From assembly GCA_030604195.1 (NCBI GenBank), contig JAUVWI010000001.1:62001-126000 (forward strand): DNA of 64,000 nt, read 5' to 3'. This document shows positions 40,575 through 50,022 of this stretch, piece after piece; within the stretch, counting starts at the first letter, position 1; every line of letters begins with the position of its first letter. The stretch comes from Spirochaetales bacterium. Its GTDB lineage: Bacteria; Spirochaetota; Spirochaetia; SZUA-6; DRHE01. The position numbers and the translations under genes were made by a program. Below the pieces are notes generated by a model. The model saw only the letters and a program-made list of their open reading frames with translations, made no database searches and was not told the origin of the DNA.

Positions 40575-43061
40575 ATGATTAAACGCCGGAGAATACTGGG
40601 AGGCGTACTGATAGGATCTGGCTTTTTTCTGGCCGTTATTGTTGGAATTGCCCTGGGCCTGGCTCTTTCCGCAACAAGGAATATTCAGAACCTTGAACAG
40701 CTTCAGGTACATAAGCCTTCCCTGCCCACCCAGATACTGGACAGCCAGGGAAGACTGATTACCCAATTTTTCTCGGATGAGAAGAGAGAGATTGTTTCCA
40801 TAAATGAATTGCCTAAGTCACTGATTCAGGCACTTTTAACCCGTGAGGATCGGTATTTCTATGATCACCACGGCTTCCGCATTATGTATATGCTCGGTGC
40901 TGCCTGGGATATACTTACGGGACGCTCTTTTCGCGGCGGTTCCACCCTGACCCAGCAGCTGGCCGGGTACGTCTATGCTGATCGTACTGATATTTCCCTT
41001 AAGAGAAAACTTGTTGAACTCTGGTGGGCGATCCAACTGGAGCGGGCTCTGACCAAAGACGAAATACTGGAACGTTACCTGAATCTTATGTATTTCGGTC
41101 ACAACACCTATGGCGTTGAGGCGGCTTCGCAGTTCTATTTTAAACATTCAGTCAGGCAGAACACCCTGGCGGAATCAGTAATTCTGGTTATACAGCTCGC
41201 CAATCCCGGAAGATATTCCCCTATCAATCACCCCAACCGCGCTAATAAACTCCAGCGTGAGATTCTGGACCAGATGGTGAAGCTGGGCTACTCTACCCAG
41301 GAAGAGGCGGATCTCTCTTTTCAGGAGTACTGGCGGAATTATGATTTTACCCGCAGCAATATTGCCAGCGCCTGGCTGGAAAGGGAGGACAAGGCCCCTT
41401 ACTTCAGCGAATATGTGCGCCAGCGTTTAGAGGAACAGCTTTTCGGCGCCATGGACCTCTATAAAGAGGGTTTAGTGGTGCACACTACTCTTAACCTTGA
41501 TTACCAGGAAATAGCCGATCAGGTAATGGGCAAACGCATCAGCTGGGTTAGCCGGCTCCATCAGGAACAGTCGAACTTGAGGATTGCCTATACCGAAGAT
41601 TACTTCCTGCCCATAGTCGACCTTCTCTCCTTGACCTTTAATATCGAAGATATCCGCTTTACCGGCAGCAAACAGAAGGCCCAGGCCAGAGATATTTACC
41701 TTAAAGAGCTGAATCCGGTAGTCGACATAATTTCCATGATCTTCGGGGCTGAAGAGCTTAAATTTGCTTCCCGCGTAGGTTATGCCAGAGAGGCTAAGAA
41801 ATCCAAAGAGACCCGGGTTGAGGGCGCACTGGTAAGTATAGATTCCCGGAAAGGCTATATCCTGTCTATGGTAGGCGGAAGAAGGTTTGAAAGCACCAAC
41901 CAGTTCAACAGGGCGGTACAGGCCAAAGTGCAGCCGGGATCAGCCTTCAAGCCCCTATATTATTCTATGGCCATCAGCTCTCGAAAATTCACCCCTGCAA
42001 CTATGATCATGGATAAACCGGTGGTTTTCTGGAATGATGATAACACCCCCTATATTCCCCTTAACTATAAGGGAGAATGGAAGGGTCCCGTGCTCCTGCG
42101 CTACGCCCTTTCCCATTCCATGAATATTCCATCATTAAAGGTGCTGGACGGTATCGGCTTTGATGGAGCCATTACCAGGGCAAGCAGGATGCTCAATATA
42201 ACCGACCCGGCCGATATTGAACGCATCTTCCCGCGAAAATACCCTCTGGGACTTGGTGTGATTACGGTATCACCTTTGGAAATGGCCAAAGCTTTTGCCG
42301 TTTTTCCTAATCAGGGTCGCGCTGTAGAGCCTATTGCCATACGCTACGTGGAAGACAGGAACGGGCGGCTTATCCTGGAGCAGGAAAAGGAACTCCGCGC
42401 CAGACAGATGCGCGCCGGAGAATCACAGGCCATTATGTCTCCGCAGGAAGCTTATATTATGGTAAATATGCTGCAGAGCACCGTATCATCAGGCACCCTG
42501 CGCTACGCTGAGCACACGGTTGACGGCTTTGACCGGCCCATAGCCGGCAAAACAGGCACAACCCAGAACTGGTCCGCTGCCTGGACCGTGGGTTTTACTC
42601 CTCAGATTACCACTGCCGTCTGGTTCGGCTTTGACGAAGGCGGCCATTCTCTGGGGATTAACCTTTCCGGCGCAGTTTCAGCGGCGCCTGCCTGGGCGGA
42701 ATATATGAAGAATGTGCACCAGAAACTCTCGGTTGTAGATTTTATCAAGCCGGAAAGCGGCTTGATCGAGGTTGATGTCTGCTCCAAATCCGGCATGCTG
42801 CCCACCGGTTACTGCACAGATGGCACTATTAAGGAAATCTTCTTATCCGGCACAGAACCCAGAAATTTCTGCGAACTGCACAAGTATGAATTTGAGCAGA
42901 AGGAATCATTTAAAGAGAATCTCAAGAGCGCTATTCTCTTTGATACTACTAGCAACTTCACACTGCCGGAAATGAATATACCGATTTTAGAAGAATTGGA
43001 GAACACCGGGGAGTCTCCGGAGAAGAGCCCGGACGAATCGGGAAATCCCCTGTTGGATTGA
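40575..43061 (+). CDS. mrcA: Bifunctional penicillin-binding protein 1A
   Basis: 828 residues, a class A PBP. One N-terminal membrane anchor (about residues 10-35), a glycosyltransferase (GT51) domain with REDRYFYDHHGF, FRGGSTLTQQLAGY and LERYLNLMYFGHNTYGVEAAS, and a transpeptidase domain with SxxK as SAFKP (residues about 456-460), SHSMN (SxN) and KTGTTQNW. It polymerises and cross-links peptidoglycan. A Gly/Glu/Ser-rich tail ends the protein. gcvH follows after 23 bases. Confidence 0.95.
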   Translation: MIKRRRILGGVLIGSGFFLAVIVGIALGLALSATRNIQNLEQLQVHKPSLPTQILDSQGRLITQFFSDEKREIVSINELPKSLIQALLTREDRYFYDHHGFRIMYMLGAAWDILTGRSFRGGSTLTQQLAGYVYADRTDISLKRKLVELWWAIQLERALTKDEILERYLNLMYFGHNTYGVEAASQFYFKHSVRQNTLAESVILVIQLANPGRYSPINHPNRANKLQREILDQMVKLGYSTQEEADLSFQEYWRNYDFTRSNIASAWLEREDKAPYFSEYVRQRLEEQLFGAMDLYKEGLVVHTTLNLDYQEIADQVMGKRISWVSRLHQEQSNLRIAYTEDYFLPIVDLLSLTFNIEDIRFTGSKQKAQARDIYLKELNPVVDIISMIFGAEELKFASRVGYAREAKKSKETRVEGALVSIDSRKGYILSMVGGRRFESTNQFNRAVQAKVQPGSAFKPLYYSMAISSRKFTPATMIMDKPVVFWNDDNTPYIPLNYKGEWKGPVLLRYALSHSMNIPSLKVLDGIGFDGAITRASRMLNITDPADIERIFPRKYPLGLGVITVSPLEMAKAFAVFPNQGRAVEPIAIRYVEDRNGRLILEQEKELRARQMRAGESQAIMSPQEAYIMVNMLQSTVSSGTLRYAEHTVDGFDRPIAGKTGTTQNWSAAWTVGFTPQITTAVWFGFDEGGHSLGINLSGAVSAAPAWAEYMKNVHQKLSVVDFIKPESGLIEVDVCSKSGMLPTGYCTDGTIKEIFLSGTEPRNFCELHKYEFEQKESFKENLKSAILFDTTSNFTLPEMNIPILEELENTGESPEKSPDESGNPLLD

Positions 43062-43084
43062 CTTGTTTTAAAAAGGAGGCCCTG

Positions 43085-43465
43085 ATGTCAACCAGGCTTT
43101 ATTCCAGAGACCACCAGTGGGCACTAAAGGAAGGAAAACGTATTCGTGTCGGTATTTCTGATTTTGCTCAGGCAGAACTGGGTGAAATTGCCTATGTTGA
43201 ACTCCCCCCCATAGGGAAAGCGGTAAGCGCCGGGGAAGCGGTCTGTTCCATTGATTCACTGAAATCATCGAGCGAGATCTATTCGCCTGCCGGCGGAACA
43301 GTTGTGGAGGTTAATGACATACTCCGGCATGAGGAGCAGTGCGCTATAATCAATGAAGATCCCCTGGGTAAGGGCTGGCTCTTTGTTCTGGAGCTAAAAA
43401 CCATAGATGAGCTTGACGACCTTCTATCCCTGGCAGAGTACCAGCATTTCATTAAAGATGGCTGA
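43085..43465 (+). CDS. gcvH: Glycine cleavage system H protein
   Basis: 126 residues from ATG 43085, set by AAAGGAGG upstream. The lipoyl-carrying Lys is in SIDSLKSSSEIYSPAGGTVVEVND, and LPPIGKAV plus GWLFVLEL flank it, giving the biotin/lipoyl fold. It normally shuttles the aminomethyl group in glycine cleavage, but no gcvT, gcvP or lpd is present in the window, so it may act in protein lipoylation here. The next gene overlaps its stop. Confidence 0.93.
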   Translation: MSTRLYSRDHQWALKEGKRIRVGISDFAQAELGEIAYVELPPIGKAVSAGEAVCSIDSLKSSSEIYSPAGGTVVEVNDILRHEEQCAIINEDPLGKGWLFVLELKTIDELDDLLSLAEYQHFIKDG

Positions 43466-43865
43466 GCAATTTTTCAAGCGCCTCGCTCCCTCCTCCATAA
43501 TTGTCAAAAAAAGGGTGCGCCATGATATCGGCAATCTCACACCCCTTATGGAAAGCCTGAAACAATATGGCCAGCTCAGTCCCATTATTGTGAACAGCAA
43601 AAATGAGCTGATTGCCGGAGAGCGCAGATTGGCAGCGGCTAAAAGACTGGGCTGGCCGGCCATTGATGCCCTGGTAATCGAACGTAATTCTGAACTGGAT
43701 AAACTGCAGATCGAGGTGGAAGAGAATATCCAGCGCAGTAATTTTACCATGGAAGAGATACAGGAGGCTTTTATACGTTTGGATAAACTTGCTAAACCCG
43801 GCCTTATAAAATGTATAATTGCCTTTTTGAAAAAGCTCTTTAAGAAAATATTTAAGGGGGAGTAA
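43458..43865 (+). CDS. Short ParB-N domain protein with basic amphipathic tail
   Basis: 135 residues from ATG 43458, overlapping gcvH by 8 bases. Residues about 15-85 match the ParB/Srx-type nucleotide-binding domain (LTPLMESLKQYGQLSPIIVNSKNELIAGERRLAAAKRLGW), the CTP- or nucleic-acid-binding part of ParB. The HTH and C-terminal dimer domains are missing. The last 20 residues (LIKCIIAFLKKLFKKIFKGE) form a basic amphipathic helix that could bind membrane or DNA. Function unknown. Confidence 0.75.
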   Translation: MAEQFFKRLAPSSIIVKKRVRHDIGNLTPLMESLKQYGQLSPIIVNSKNELIAGERRLAAAKRLGWPAIDALVIERNSELDKLQIEVEENIQRSNFTMEEIQEAFIRLDKLAKPGLIKCIIAFLKKLFKKIFKGE

Positions 43866-43868
43866 GTT

Positions 43869-44483
43869 ATGAAAATTCGTTTCCTGGGCCACGCCGGTTT
43901 TATTATTGAAGACAGGTTTAAAATAAGCATCGATCCTTACGATATAACAGCAAATGAAAAAATGGATTTTATCTTTATTACCCATGCTCATTATGATCAT
44001 TGCTCACCTGAGGACATCGCCAGGTTGGCTGATCCCGGTAAAACAGTGATCATCGCCACTCCGGACTGCGCGGAAAAGGTTGCCGCATTGGGCGTCAGAA
44101 CAGTTGAAGTAAAGCCCGGCAGGGAATACAATCCCGGGATCAAGTTCAGAACCATTCCCGCTTACAACATTGGCAAGCCTTTTCACCCTAAAGCCAACAA
44201 TTGGGTAGGTTACCTGATAAACGGTCTTGAGCAGAGTGTTTATCACTGCGGAGATACGGACAATATTCCGGAAATGGCGGGTTTGAGACCGGATGTGTTC
44301 CTGGTTCCCGTTGGCGGCACCTATACCATGGATGCAAAAGGTGCAGCCGCGGCCATCGAGGCGGTATTTCCACGCCGGGTAATACCAATGCATTATGGAA
44401 AAATTGTGGGAACGAGGGGCGATGCTTTGGAACTGCAAAGGCTAACCGGTTTTGCGGTGGATATTCTTGAAGCTGAGGAGTAA
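43869..44483 (+). CDS. Metallo-beta-lactamase fold metal-dependent hydrolase
   Basis: 204 residues of the UPF0173 type. The metal motif THAHYDHCSPED (HxHxDH) is at about residue 37, with further ligands in YHCGDTDN and MHYGKI. The substrate is unknown for the family. Its last bases overlap the convergent ParB-like gene by 42 bases. Confidence 0.88.
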   Translation: MKIRFLGHAGFIIEDRFKISIDPYDITANEKMDFIFITHAHYDHCSPEDIARLADPGKTVIIATPDCAEKVAALGVRTVEVKPGREYNPGIKFRTIPAYNIGKPFHPKANNWVGYLINGLEQSVYHCGDTDNIPEMAGLRPDVFLVPVGGTYTMDAKGAAAAIEAVFPRRVIPMHYGKIVGTRGDALELQRLTGFAVDILEAEE

Positions 44484-45362
44484 TCTCTTTACCCAGCCCT
44501 TATTTTTCTCCTTACCATAGAGGCTTCGGAAATTGACCGCTGCCTCTTTCAGGGTGAAGCCCTCGCCATATTTCTTTTTCAAAGCATCCCAATGGCGCAC
44601 AATCCAGACATAGAGGTCTGCGTCTGTCCTGCCGGGAAAATAATTAAGGATCTTTTCCTCACCGATTACGTTAATAAGCGGCATATAGACATTATCAAAC
44701 CAGGAAATCATTCCTTTTGCAAATGAAATTTCCTTTTCCTGTCCCTGGTTAAGATAATACTTATGACCATTTATATGCCTGATTATCTCATCGTAGCGCC
44801 CGGTGGCGCTGAATTCTATTATTGGCTGCGGGCGTTTTTCAGCGAGCCCGGTGAAGGCATAAAATTCCTTTTTTTCCAGGGAAATAACCTCACGCTTCAG
44901 CGCCGGGGCAGTCATATTGGCTTTGAGCTTTAACCTGGAGTTCAAAGAGATCACTTCCGCGTCAATAAATTCAACCCCCTGCGCCCTGGCTACAGATACA
45001 CGATGATTTCCGTCACGTACAAAATAGACACCGCCGATCTCATATAGCTTAATCGCAGGAAGGATTACCTGTTTATGATGAGCCAGGTCAACCCGCTCCC
45101 ATCTGCCGCGCAGATGTCGATGTCTGGGCAGAAAATACCTGGTAAAATCACGGTAGCGTCCTTCACTGCCGGTAATAAGGGATATGGGCACGGCCTTCAT
45201 TCCACGGTAAGATTCACTTCCCGGTTTGATAATATCCCTTACTTCCTGCAGGGATAGGAGCTCATCCTTTTCCAGCTTCAACAGGGACAGTATTGAAGAA
45301 AATAAAGCCCTGGACCGGGCTTTATTGAAATCTTCATGGGCCAGTGCGTTAAAGTTGCTCAT
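44442..45362 (-). CDS. ParB/Srx-fold domain protein, larger
   Basis: 306 residues. The central segment around residue 115 (YEIGGVYFVRDGNHRVSVARAQGVEFIDAEV) is the ParB/sulfiredoxin-like core found in DUF4032-type proteins. The C-terminal half has predicted helices with several aromatic residues (PLINVIGEEKILNYFPGRTDADLYVWIVRHWDALKK). No partner is evident; the metallophosphoesterase gene lies 3 bases upstream on the same strand. Confidence 0.7.
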   Translation of the reverse strand: MSNFNALAHEDFNKARSRALFSSILSLLKLEKDELLSLQEVRDIIKPGSESYRGMKAVPISLITGSEGRYRDFTRYFLPRHRHLRGRWERVDLAHHKQVILPAIKLYEIGGVYFVRDGNHRVSVARAQGVEFIDAEVISLNSRLKLKANMTAPALKREVISLEKKEFYAFTGLAEKRPQPIIEFSATGRYDEIIRHINGHKYYLNQGQEKEISFAKGMISWFDNVYMPLINVIGEEKILNYFPGRTDADLYVWIVRHWDALKKKYGEGFTLKEAAVNFRSLYGKEKNKGWVKRLLLSFKNIHRKTG

Positions 45363-45365
45363 TAC

Positions 45366-46031
45366 TCAGTTTTCCATTTCAATAATGCAGTGATCATAAG
45401 CATTAACCACCTCGGTACTATAATAGCGACTCCGCCTTTCTCCGGCTCTGTCCCATAGATGAACATGACCGTGAACGAGATAACGGGGTTTGAAGATCTG
45501 TATAAACCAGCGCAGAGCTTTGAAACCGGTGTGCGCTCGGTCTTGCTTATCGTGAATACCGCAGGGGGGAGCATGGGTAATTAGAATGTCGATAAAACGC
45601 CCGAAAAAAAGACGGTTGATTAAAAGCGCCGGTATAATTCGAAGAATCTTAAAAAACATCCCGGTGTCGCTATACTGGTTGGGACCGCCGTTATACCACA
45701 TACTGCCCCCTAATCCGGCAATAATCAGACCGTATTTGCGCAGGACTTTACCGTTGATATAGGTGGCCCCCACTGATTTAAAAGCGGGGCTGGTGGCAGA
45801 AAAAGAAAAACGGCTGATTTCGCCTTTGCCCTGGTAATACATGAGCTGCTTCAGATTATGATTGCCGAAAACAAAGAGCAAAGGCTTGTTCAGCATACTG
45901 ACAATATAGTCATAGTAATTCAGGGGCAGATCTCCGCAGCTAAGCACCAGGTCAATATCCTTGAACCGGCTTTTTATAGAGTCGCTGTATACCAATGGAT
46001 CAATATGGTCGGCTACACAAAGGATTTTCAT
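45366..46031 (-). CDS. Metallophosphoesterase
   Basis: 221 residues. Calcineurin-like motifs: VLSCGDLP, FVFGNHN (GNHD type), ILITHAPPCG and VHGHVHLWD. The first motif reads ADHIDP, not the usual D-x-H, which is a known variant of this subfamily. It hydrolyses a phosphoester, perhaps a nucleotide or phospholipid head group; the substrate is not determinable. Co-transcribed with the ParB-like gene. Confidence 0.85.
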   Translation of the reverse strand: MKILCVADHIDPLVYSDSIKSRFKDIDLVLSCGDLPLNYYDYIVSMLNKPLLFVFGNHNLKQLMYYQGKGEISRFSFSATSPAFKSVGATYINGKVLRKYGLIIAGLGGSMWYNGGPNQYSDTGMFFKILRIIPALLINRLFFGRFIDILITHAPPCGIHDKQDRAHTGFKALRWFIQIFKPRYLVHGHVHLWDRAGERRSRYYSTEVVNAYDHCIIEMEN

Positions 46032-46048
46032 CTATATATAAAAAGCGA

Positions 46049-47407
46049 TTAATATTTAACCTTTTTAAGAACACCACTTAACTGCTCTTTATTAACCAGG
46101 TCGATGGGCCTGGTTTCGGCAAATTCGATAGCCGTCCTGGTAAAATTCGAGCTGGTCACAACGATGCCTCTACTTATATTGTTCTTCTTCATCATTTCAC
46201 TCAACGAGCGCACTATTGAAACATCTATCATATCATTATCACGCATAAAAAGGATCAACCTGGGCATGGACCTGCCGCTTCGCCAATTTTTCTCCGCCTC
46301 CACAGCGAGGATCTCAACTCCGTGAGGAGTTGTCTTAACATCCCTGACTTCCAGTTTCAAGCCTGCGGTAATTGCCCTGCAAATCTGCTCAAACTCCTCT
46401 TCTGAAGAGGTAAGGTAATCTTTCATAAGATCATCGGTACGCAGCTCCTGATACAGGCTCAGTTTCTGTGCTACATCACGGAAAGATGGTTTCTTAGCAT
46501 AGATCTCTTCCCACTGTTCAATTGCGGAATCAATGTTGCGCACCTTCTCATAGCATAGAGAGAGAAAGTAACGGGCATACACCAGCTCATTACCGGTAGT
46601 ATTACCGTCAAGATTGATCACCCGCTCCAAAGTGGAGATTGCCCTGTCCATATTGTTCATGGACATATAACAGGTACCGGCCTCAATTAAGGACTTTGAT
46701 TTATACTCAGGGTCTCTCTGCGCCTTTTCCAGGGAGCGCAGCGCAGTGGGATATTCATGCATCTCTTTAAGCAGCCGGCCCAGATAGTAATTGGCCTGGT
46801 AATTTTCCGGATCGAGTTTTATTGCCGCTTCCAGCTCTGCCCGCGCCTCCAACAGTTTCTTCTTCCGGTAAACGAGTATACCCAGGCGGAGATGTGCGCC
46901 CGCATGACGGGGATTGAGCTCCACCGCCTTCTGCAGATAGGGAAGAGCCTTATTCGACATCTGCCTTTCCTCAAAGAGCTCACCTATGGCTACATAGTGA
47001 TCCGCCTGTACCGGTTCCTTCTTAATCAGCAGCAGGTACTCTTTCAGCGCCTCCTCAGGCTGGCCGAACTTGCGGTATAATTCGGCAGCCTGTTTGCGAA
47101 AAGGCACTTCCCGGCACAGCCCCGTAAACTTGCCGATCTGATTCACCATCTTAAACTCCATCAGGGCAAGCTCTGTTTTCTCTTCAGCAATATAAGCCTG
47201 TCCCAACAGATAGTGGGCATCAACATGGCGCGGTTCTTTTGTAAGTATCTGCTTGGCCGCTTTAATTGCCTGCTGGTTCTTGCCGGATTTCAGCAGGTCA
47301 GCCACACTTTCGATCTTTCTGGGTGCGATAAAACTCTTGATTATAAAAAGAGTCAAGACACCCACTGCAGTGCCGACGATTATTATCAGAATGACAAATC
47401 CGGACAT
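46049..47407 (-). CDS. TPR protein with degenerate Mrr-like nuclease-fold C-terminus
   Basis: 452 residues from ATG 47407; an upstream start at 47476 would add 23 residues without a site. One N-terminal anchor is followed by TPR pairs (HYLLGQAYIAEEKTELALMEFKMV; PYLQKAVELNPRHAGAHLRLGILVY; NYYLGRLLKEMHEYPTALRSLEKAQ). The last 110 residues resemble the Mrr restriction-nuclease fold (ISRGIVVTSSNFTRTAIEFAETRPIDLVNKEQL). The catalytic QxK is replaced (LFMR), so the nuclease is probably inactive and serves as a binding module. Confidence 0.75.
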   Translation of the reverse strand: MSGFVILIIIVGTAVGVLTLFIIKSFIAPRKIESVADLLKSGKNQQAIKAAKQILTKEPRHVDAHYLLGQAYIAEEKTELALMEFKMVNQIGKFTGLCREVPFRKQAAELYRKFGQPEEALKEYLLLIKKEPVQADHYVAIGELFEERQMSNKALPYLQKAVELNPRHAGAHLRLGILVYRKKKLLEARAELEAAIKLDPENYQANYYLGRLLKEMHEYPTALRSLEKAQRDPEYKSKSLIEAGTCYMSMNNMDRAISTLERVINLDGNTTGNELVYARYFLSLCYEKVRNIDSAIEQWEEIYAKKPSFRDVAQKLSLYQELRTDDLMKDYLTSSEEEFEQICRAITAGLKLEVRDVKTTPHGVEILAVEAEKNWRSGRSMPRLILFMRDNDMIDVSIVRSLSEMMKKNNISRGIVVTSSNFTRTAIEFAETRPIDLVNKEQLSGVLKKVKY

Positions 47408-47507
47408 AATACCACCAATTGATTTTAGTTTAAAAACTAATAGTAATAGATTAATTTTTTTTATTAAATGTGTCAAATCCGAAAGGTTTAAAGCGCTATA
47501 TTTGTGT

Positions 47508-47513
47508 TATAAT
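47508..47513 (+). promoter_or_regulatory. -10 box close to the start of a TPR gene
   Basis: A perfect TATAAT at 47508-47513 ends 8 bases before the ATG at 47522; transcription would begin near 47520. GAAGGAC at 47514-47520 resembles a ribosome-binding site but leaves almost no spacing. The -35 could be TTTAAA at 47487-47492 (spacer 15). Confidence 0.5.
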
Positions 47514-47521
47514 GAAGGACA

Positions 47522-48187
47522 ATGGCTATTATAACCTCTCTTCTTCTCTCTCTCCTCCTGACAGCTTCTTCAATGCTTGGTGAAGGAGAAAAACTTTTCT
47601 TAGAGAACAAGCCCCAGGAAGCGGAAATCATGCTCAAAGAGGCGCTCCTGGAAAATCCGGAAAATGAAAAGATCTATCTTTACTTAGGCATTATCTATGA
47701 GCAGTTGGGCGATCCGCAGGAAGCAATCCGGATTTTAAAGCGCGGTTTGAATGTGGCTAAAGAATATAAGCATCTTTTTTATCTGAACCTGGGTAACAAT
47801 CTATTCGGTCAGGAGGAATATTCTCTGGCCGAAGAGATGTTTGCTGAAGCGGCCAACATAGACGGCAAGCTGGAAAGCGCCTACCTCAACCGGGCCAATT
47901 CCAGGCTCAAACTGGAGAAAATGGAGGGCGCTTTAGCGGATTATATCTTCTATCTGCGCATAGCGCCCAACTCCCCCCAGAGAGAGGAGATCGAAAAATT
48001 GATCGCCCTGCTTAAGGCCTTTTTAAGCACGGAAGAGAGCAGAAAACAGGATGAAATTCAAAGACAGAAAGATCTGCTCAATCAAGTGCTTAACTCCCTA
48101 CAGAATGCCTCTGAAGATACCAGAAACCTTTCCGCAGATTCAGAGCAGATCGAGGAAGAGTACGACGAAATCGATATAGAGGATTAA
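47522..48187 (+). CDS. TPR protein
   Basis: 221 residues. A signal-like hydrophobic start (residues 1-18) and TPR pairs (ENEKIYLYLGIIYEQLGDPQEAIRILKRGL; FYLNLGNNLFGQEEYSLAEEMFAEAAN; YLNRANSRLKLEKMEGALADYI) are followed by a Glu/Asp-rich tail. It probably acts as a periplasmic scaffold. The next, larger TPR gene starts 5 bases later. Confidence 0.8.
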   Translation: MAIITSLLLSLLLTASSMLGEGEKLFLENKPQEAEIMLKEALLENPENEKIYLYLGIIYEQLGDPQEAIRILKRGLNVAKEYKHLFYLNLGNNLFGQEEYSLAEEMFAEAANIDGKLESAYLNRANSRLKLEKMEGALADYIFYLRIAPNSPQREEIEKLIALLKAFLSTEESRKQDEIQRQKDLLNQVLNSLQNASEDTRNLSADSEQIEEEYDEIDIED

Positions 48188-48192
48188 ATTGT

Positions 48193-50022
48193 ATGGAAAA
48201 AAAATATATTATAATCATCGGGCTGGTTTTACTGGTCATCATCCTCATCGGCGGCCTGGGGCTGCTGGCTATCTCCGGCAGCAAACAGAAAGCGCGCGAT
48301 GCCAGATTAAACAGTCTGAAACTCGCTTCACAATACCTGGAGCGGCAGGAATTTAACCGCGCTTTGGAAATTCTGGATAAACTGCTCATAGCTGACCCGG
48401 AAGATGAAGAAGCCAGGAAATTACTCGATGAAATACTAGACAAAAAGAAAATCGCTGAAAAAGATGCCAAATACAGGGAGCTTGAAGAATTACGGCGGCA
48501 GCAGGAAAATCTCCAGGACACCTTAAGTGATCTCAGTTCATCACTGCAGGAGAAACTACCTGCTAAAAAGCCGGAGATCGCGCAGAAAGAGATACCCGAG
48601 GATGCCGATGCCAAAGAACGGGAAAAAATCAGGAAGATCAATGAGCTTCTGGCCAAAGGTGCAAAGGAACTGGAGACTAAAGAATATCAACGCGCCAGGG
48701 AGACCTTTGGTGATGTTCTCGACCTGGATCCTGATTCAGGTGAGGCCTATGCTTATATTGGTGTATCCCATTTTGAGGAGGATTCACAGGATGCTACCAG
48801 CGTGCAGAAAGCAATCGAGGCTTCCAACAAAGCCATACAGAAGGACTCTTCACTCTGGGTTCCCCACAACACATTAGGGCAGATATATGAAAATACCAAG
48901 AACTACGATGATGCAATCGAGGAGTATAAGGAGGCGGCCCGGCTTAATCCGGAGAATTATATGCTACTCTATTCCCTTGGGAAAATGCGTTACTACGCCC
49001 GCCGTTACTCTGACGCTCTGCAGTCCTTTGAGAGCTGCATTCACCTGAAGCCCGACTTCCCGCAGGCCCACTTTAATATGGGAAAGACCCTGATCAAGCT
49101 TGATGAAAAAAAACGGGCCCTCTCTGCCTTTGTCAAAGCCGCTCAGTACCGGAAAGACTATGCCAAGGCCTACTACGAGCAGGGCATACTCTACAACGAA
49201 CAGGCGCAGACTACACCGGCCATTGCTGCCTTCCGGAAGGCGGTGAAATATGCACCGGAACGGGCCACCTTCTTAAGAGCCCTGGCCACCGCTCTATCCG
49301 GCCGCGGGGATTACAGCCAGGCTGAAAAGTATTACGTCGATGCCTTGCGGATTGACCCCAACCATACGGTCACCAATTATAACATGGCTTTAGTACAACT
49401 GGAGTTGAACAACGCAACAGAAGCGGTGGGGTTCGCCGCTAAAGCGGTAAGCCGGAAACCGGATTCAGCCCCCTACAGCTATACCCTGGGACAGGCTTAT
49501 GAGAGATCAGAAAACACTGATCAAGCCATCAAGTATTACCTTCAGGCTATCAAACTTGACAGCCGCTATACCCTGCCCATGATCAACCTGGGGCGCATTT
49601 ATGATGATTCCGGTCTCTATGATAAGGCCCTTGCCTTTCTTTCCCGCGCCTACGAGCTGGAACCCGGCTCCTTCAAGATCAACAATAATCTCGGCAATGT
49701 CTATCTCCATAAAAAACTCTACCAGGAAAGCATAAAACACCTGAAAAAAGCAGTCTCCCTGAAGCTTGACGCCACCAATACCAGGTATAACCTGGGGCTT
49801 GCTTATCTTGAAATAGGTCAACTGGAGGCAGCCAAGCAGTCATTCACGGAGCTGGTAAAGATCGATCCGGCCTACTGGGATGGCTATTATCAGTTGGCTT
49901 TAGTGCTGATCAAGGAAGGCGACAAAGAAATGGCCAGGTCTTTTATTGATACTCTGCTGGAGAAGAACCCCGATTACGAGAAGAGAGCCGAAGCCGAGAG
50001 CCTGCTTGCCAAGCTTAAATAA
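48193..50022 (+). CDS. Large membrane-anchored TPR protein
   Basis: 609 residues. A membrane anchor (about 5-25), a charged coiled-coil stretch (about 80-150, KELEELRRQQENLQDT) and then about ten TPR pairs (AYAYIGVSHFEEDSQDATSVQKAIEA; LYSLGKMRYYARRYSDALQSFESCIHLKPDF; AYEQGILYNEQAQTTPAIAAFRKAVKYAP) to the end. It could link envelope assemblies. Overlaps the convergent mutL gene by 8 bases. Confidence 0.85.
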   Translation: MEKKYIIIIGLVLLVIILIGGLGLLAISGSKQKARDARLNSLKLASQYLERQEFNRALEILDKLLIADPEDEEARKLLDEILDKKKIAEKDAKYRELEELRRQQENLQDTLSDLSSSLQEKLPAKKPEIAQKEIPEDADAKEREKIRKINELLAKGAKELETKEYQRARETFGDVLDLDPDSGEAYAYIGVSHFEEDSQDATSVQKAIEASNKAIQKDSSLWVPHNTLGQIYENTKNYDDAIEEYKEAARLNPENYMLLYSLGKMRYYARRYSDALQSFESCIHLKPDFPQAHFNMGKTLIKLDEKKRALSAFVKAAQYRKDYAKAYYEQGILYNEQAQTTPAIAAFRKAVKYAPERATFLRALATALSGRGDYSQAEKYYVDALRIDPNHTVTNYNMALVQLELNNATEAVGFAAKAVSRKPDSAPYSYTLGQAYERSENTDQAIKYYLQAIKLDSRYTLPMINLGRIYDDSGLYDKALAFLSRAYELEPGSFKINNNLGNVYLHKKLYQESIKHLKKAVSLKLDATNTRYNLGLAYLEIGQLEAAKQSFTELVKIDPAYWDGYYQLALVLIKEGDKEMARSFIDTLLEKNPDYEKRAEAESLLAKLK

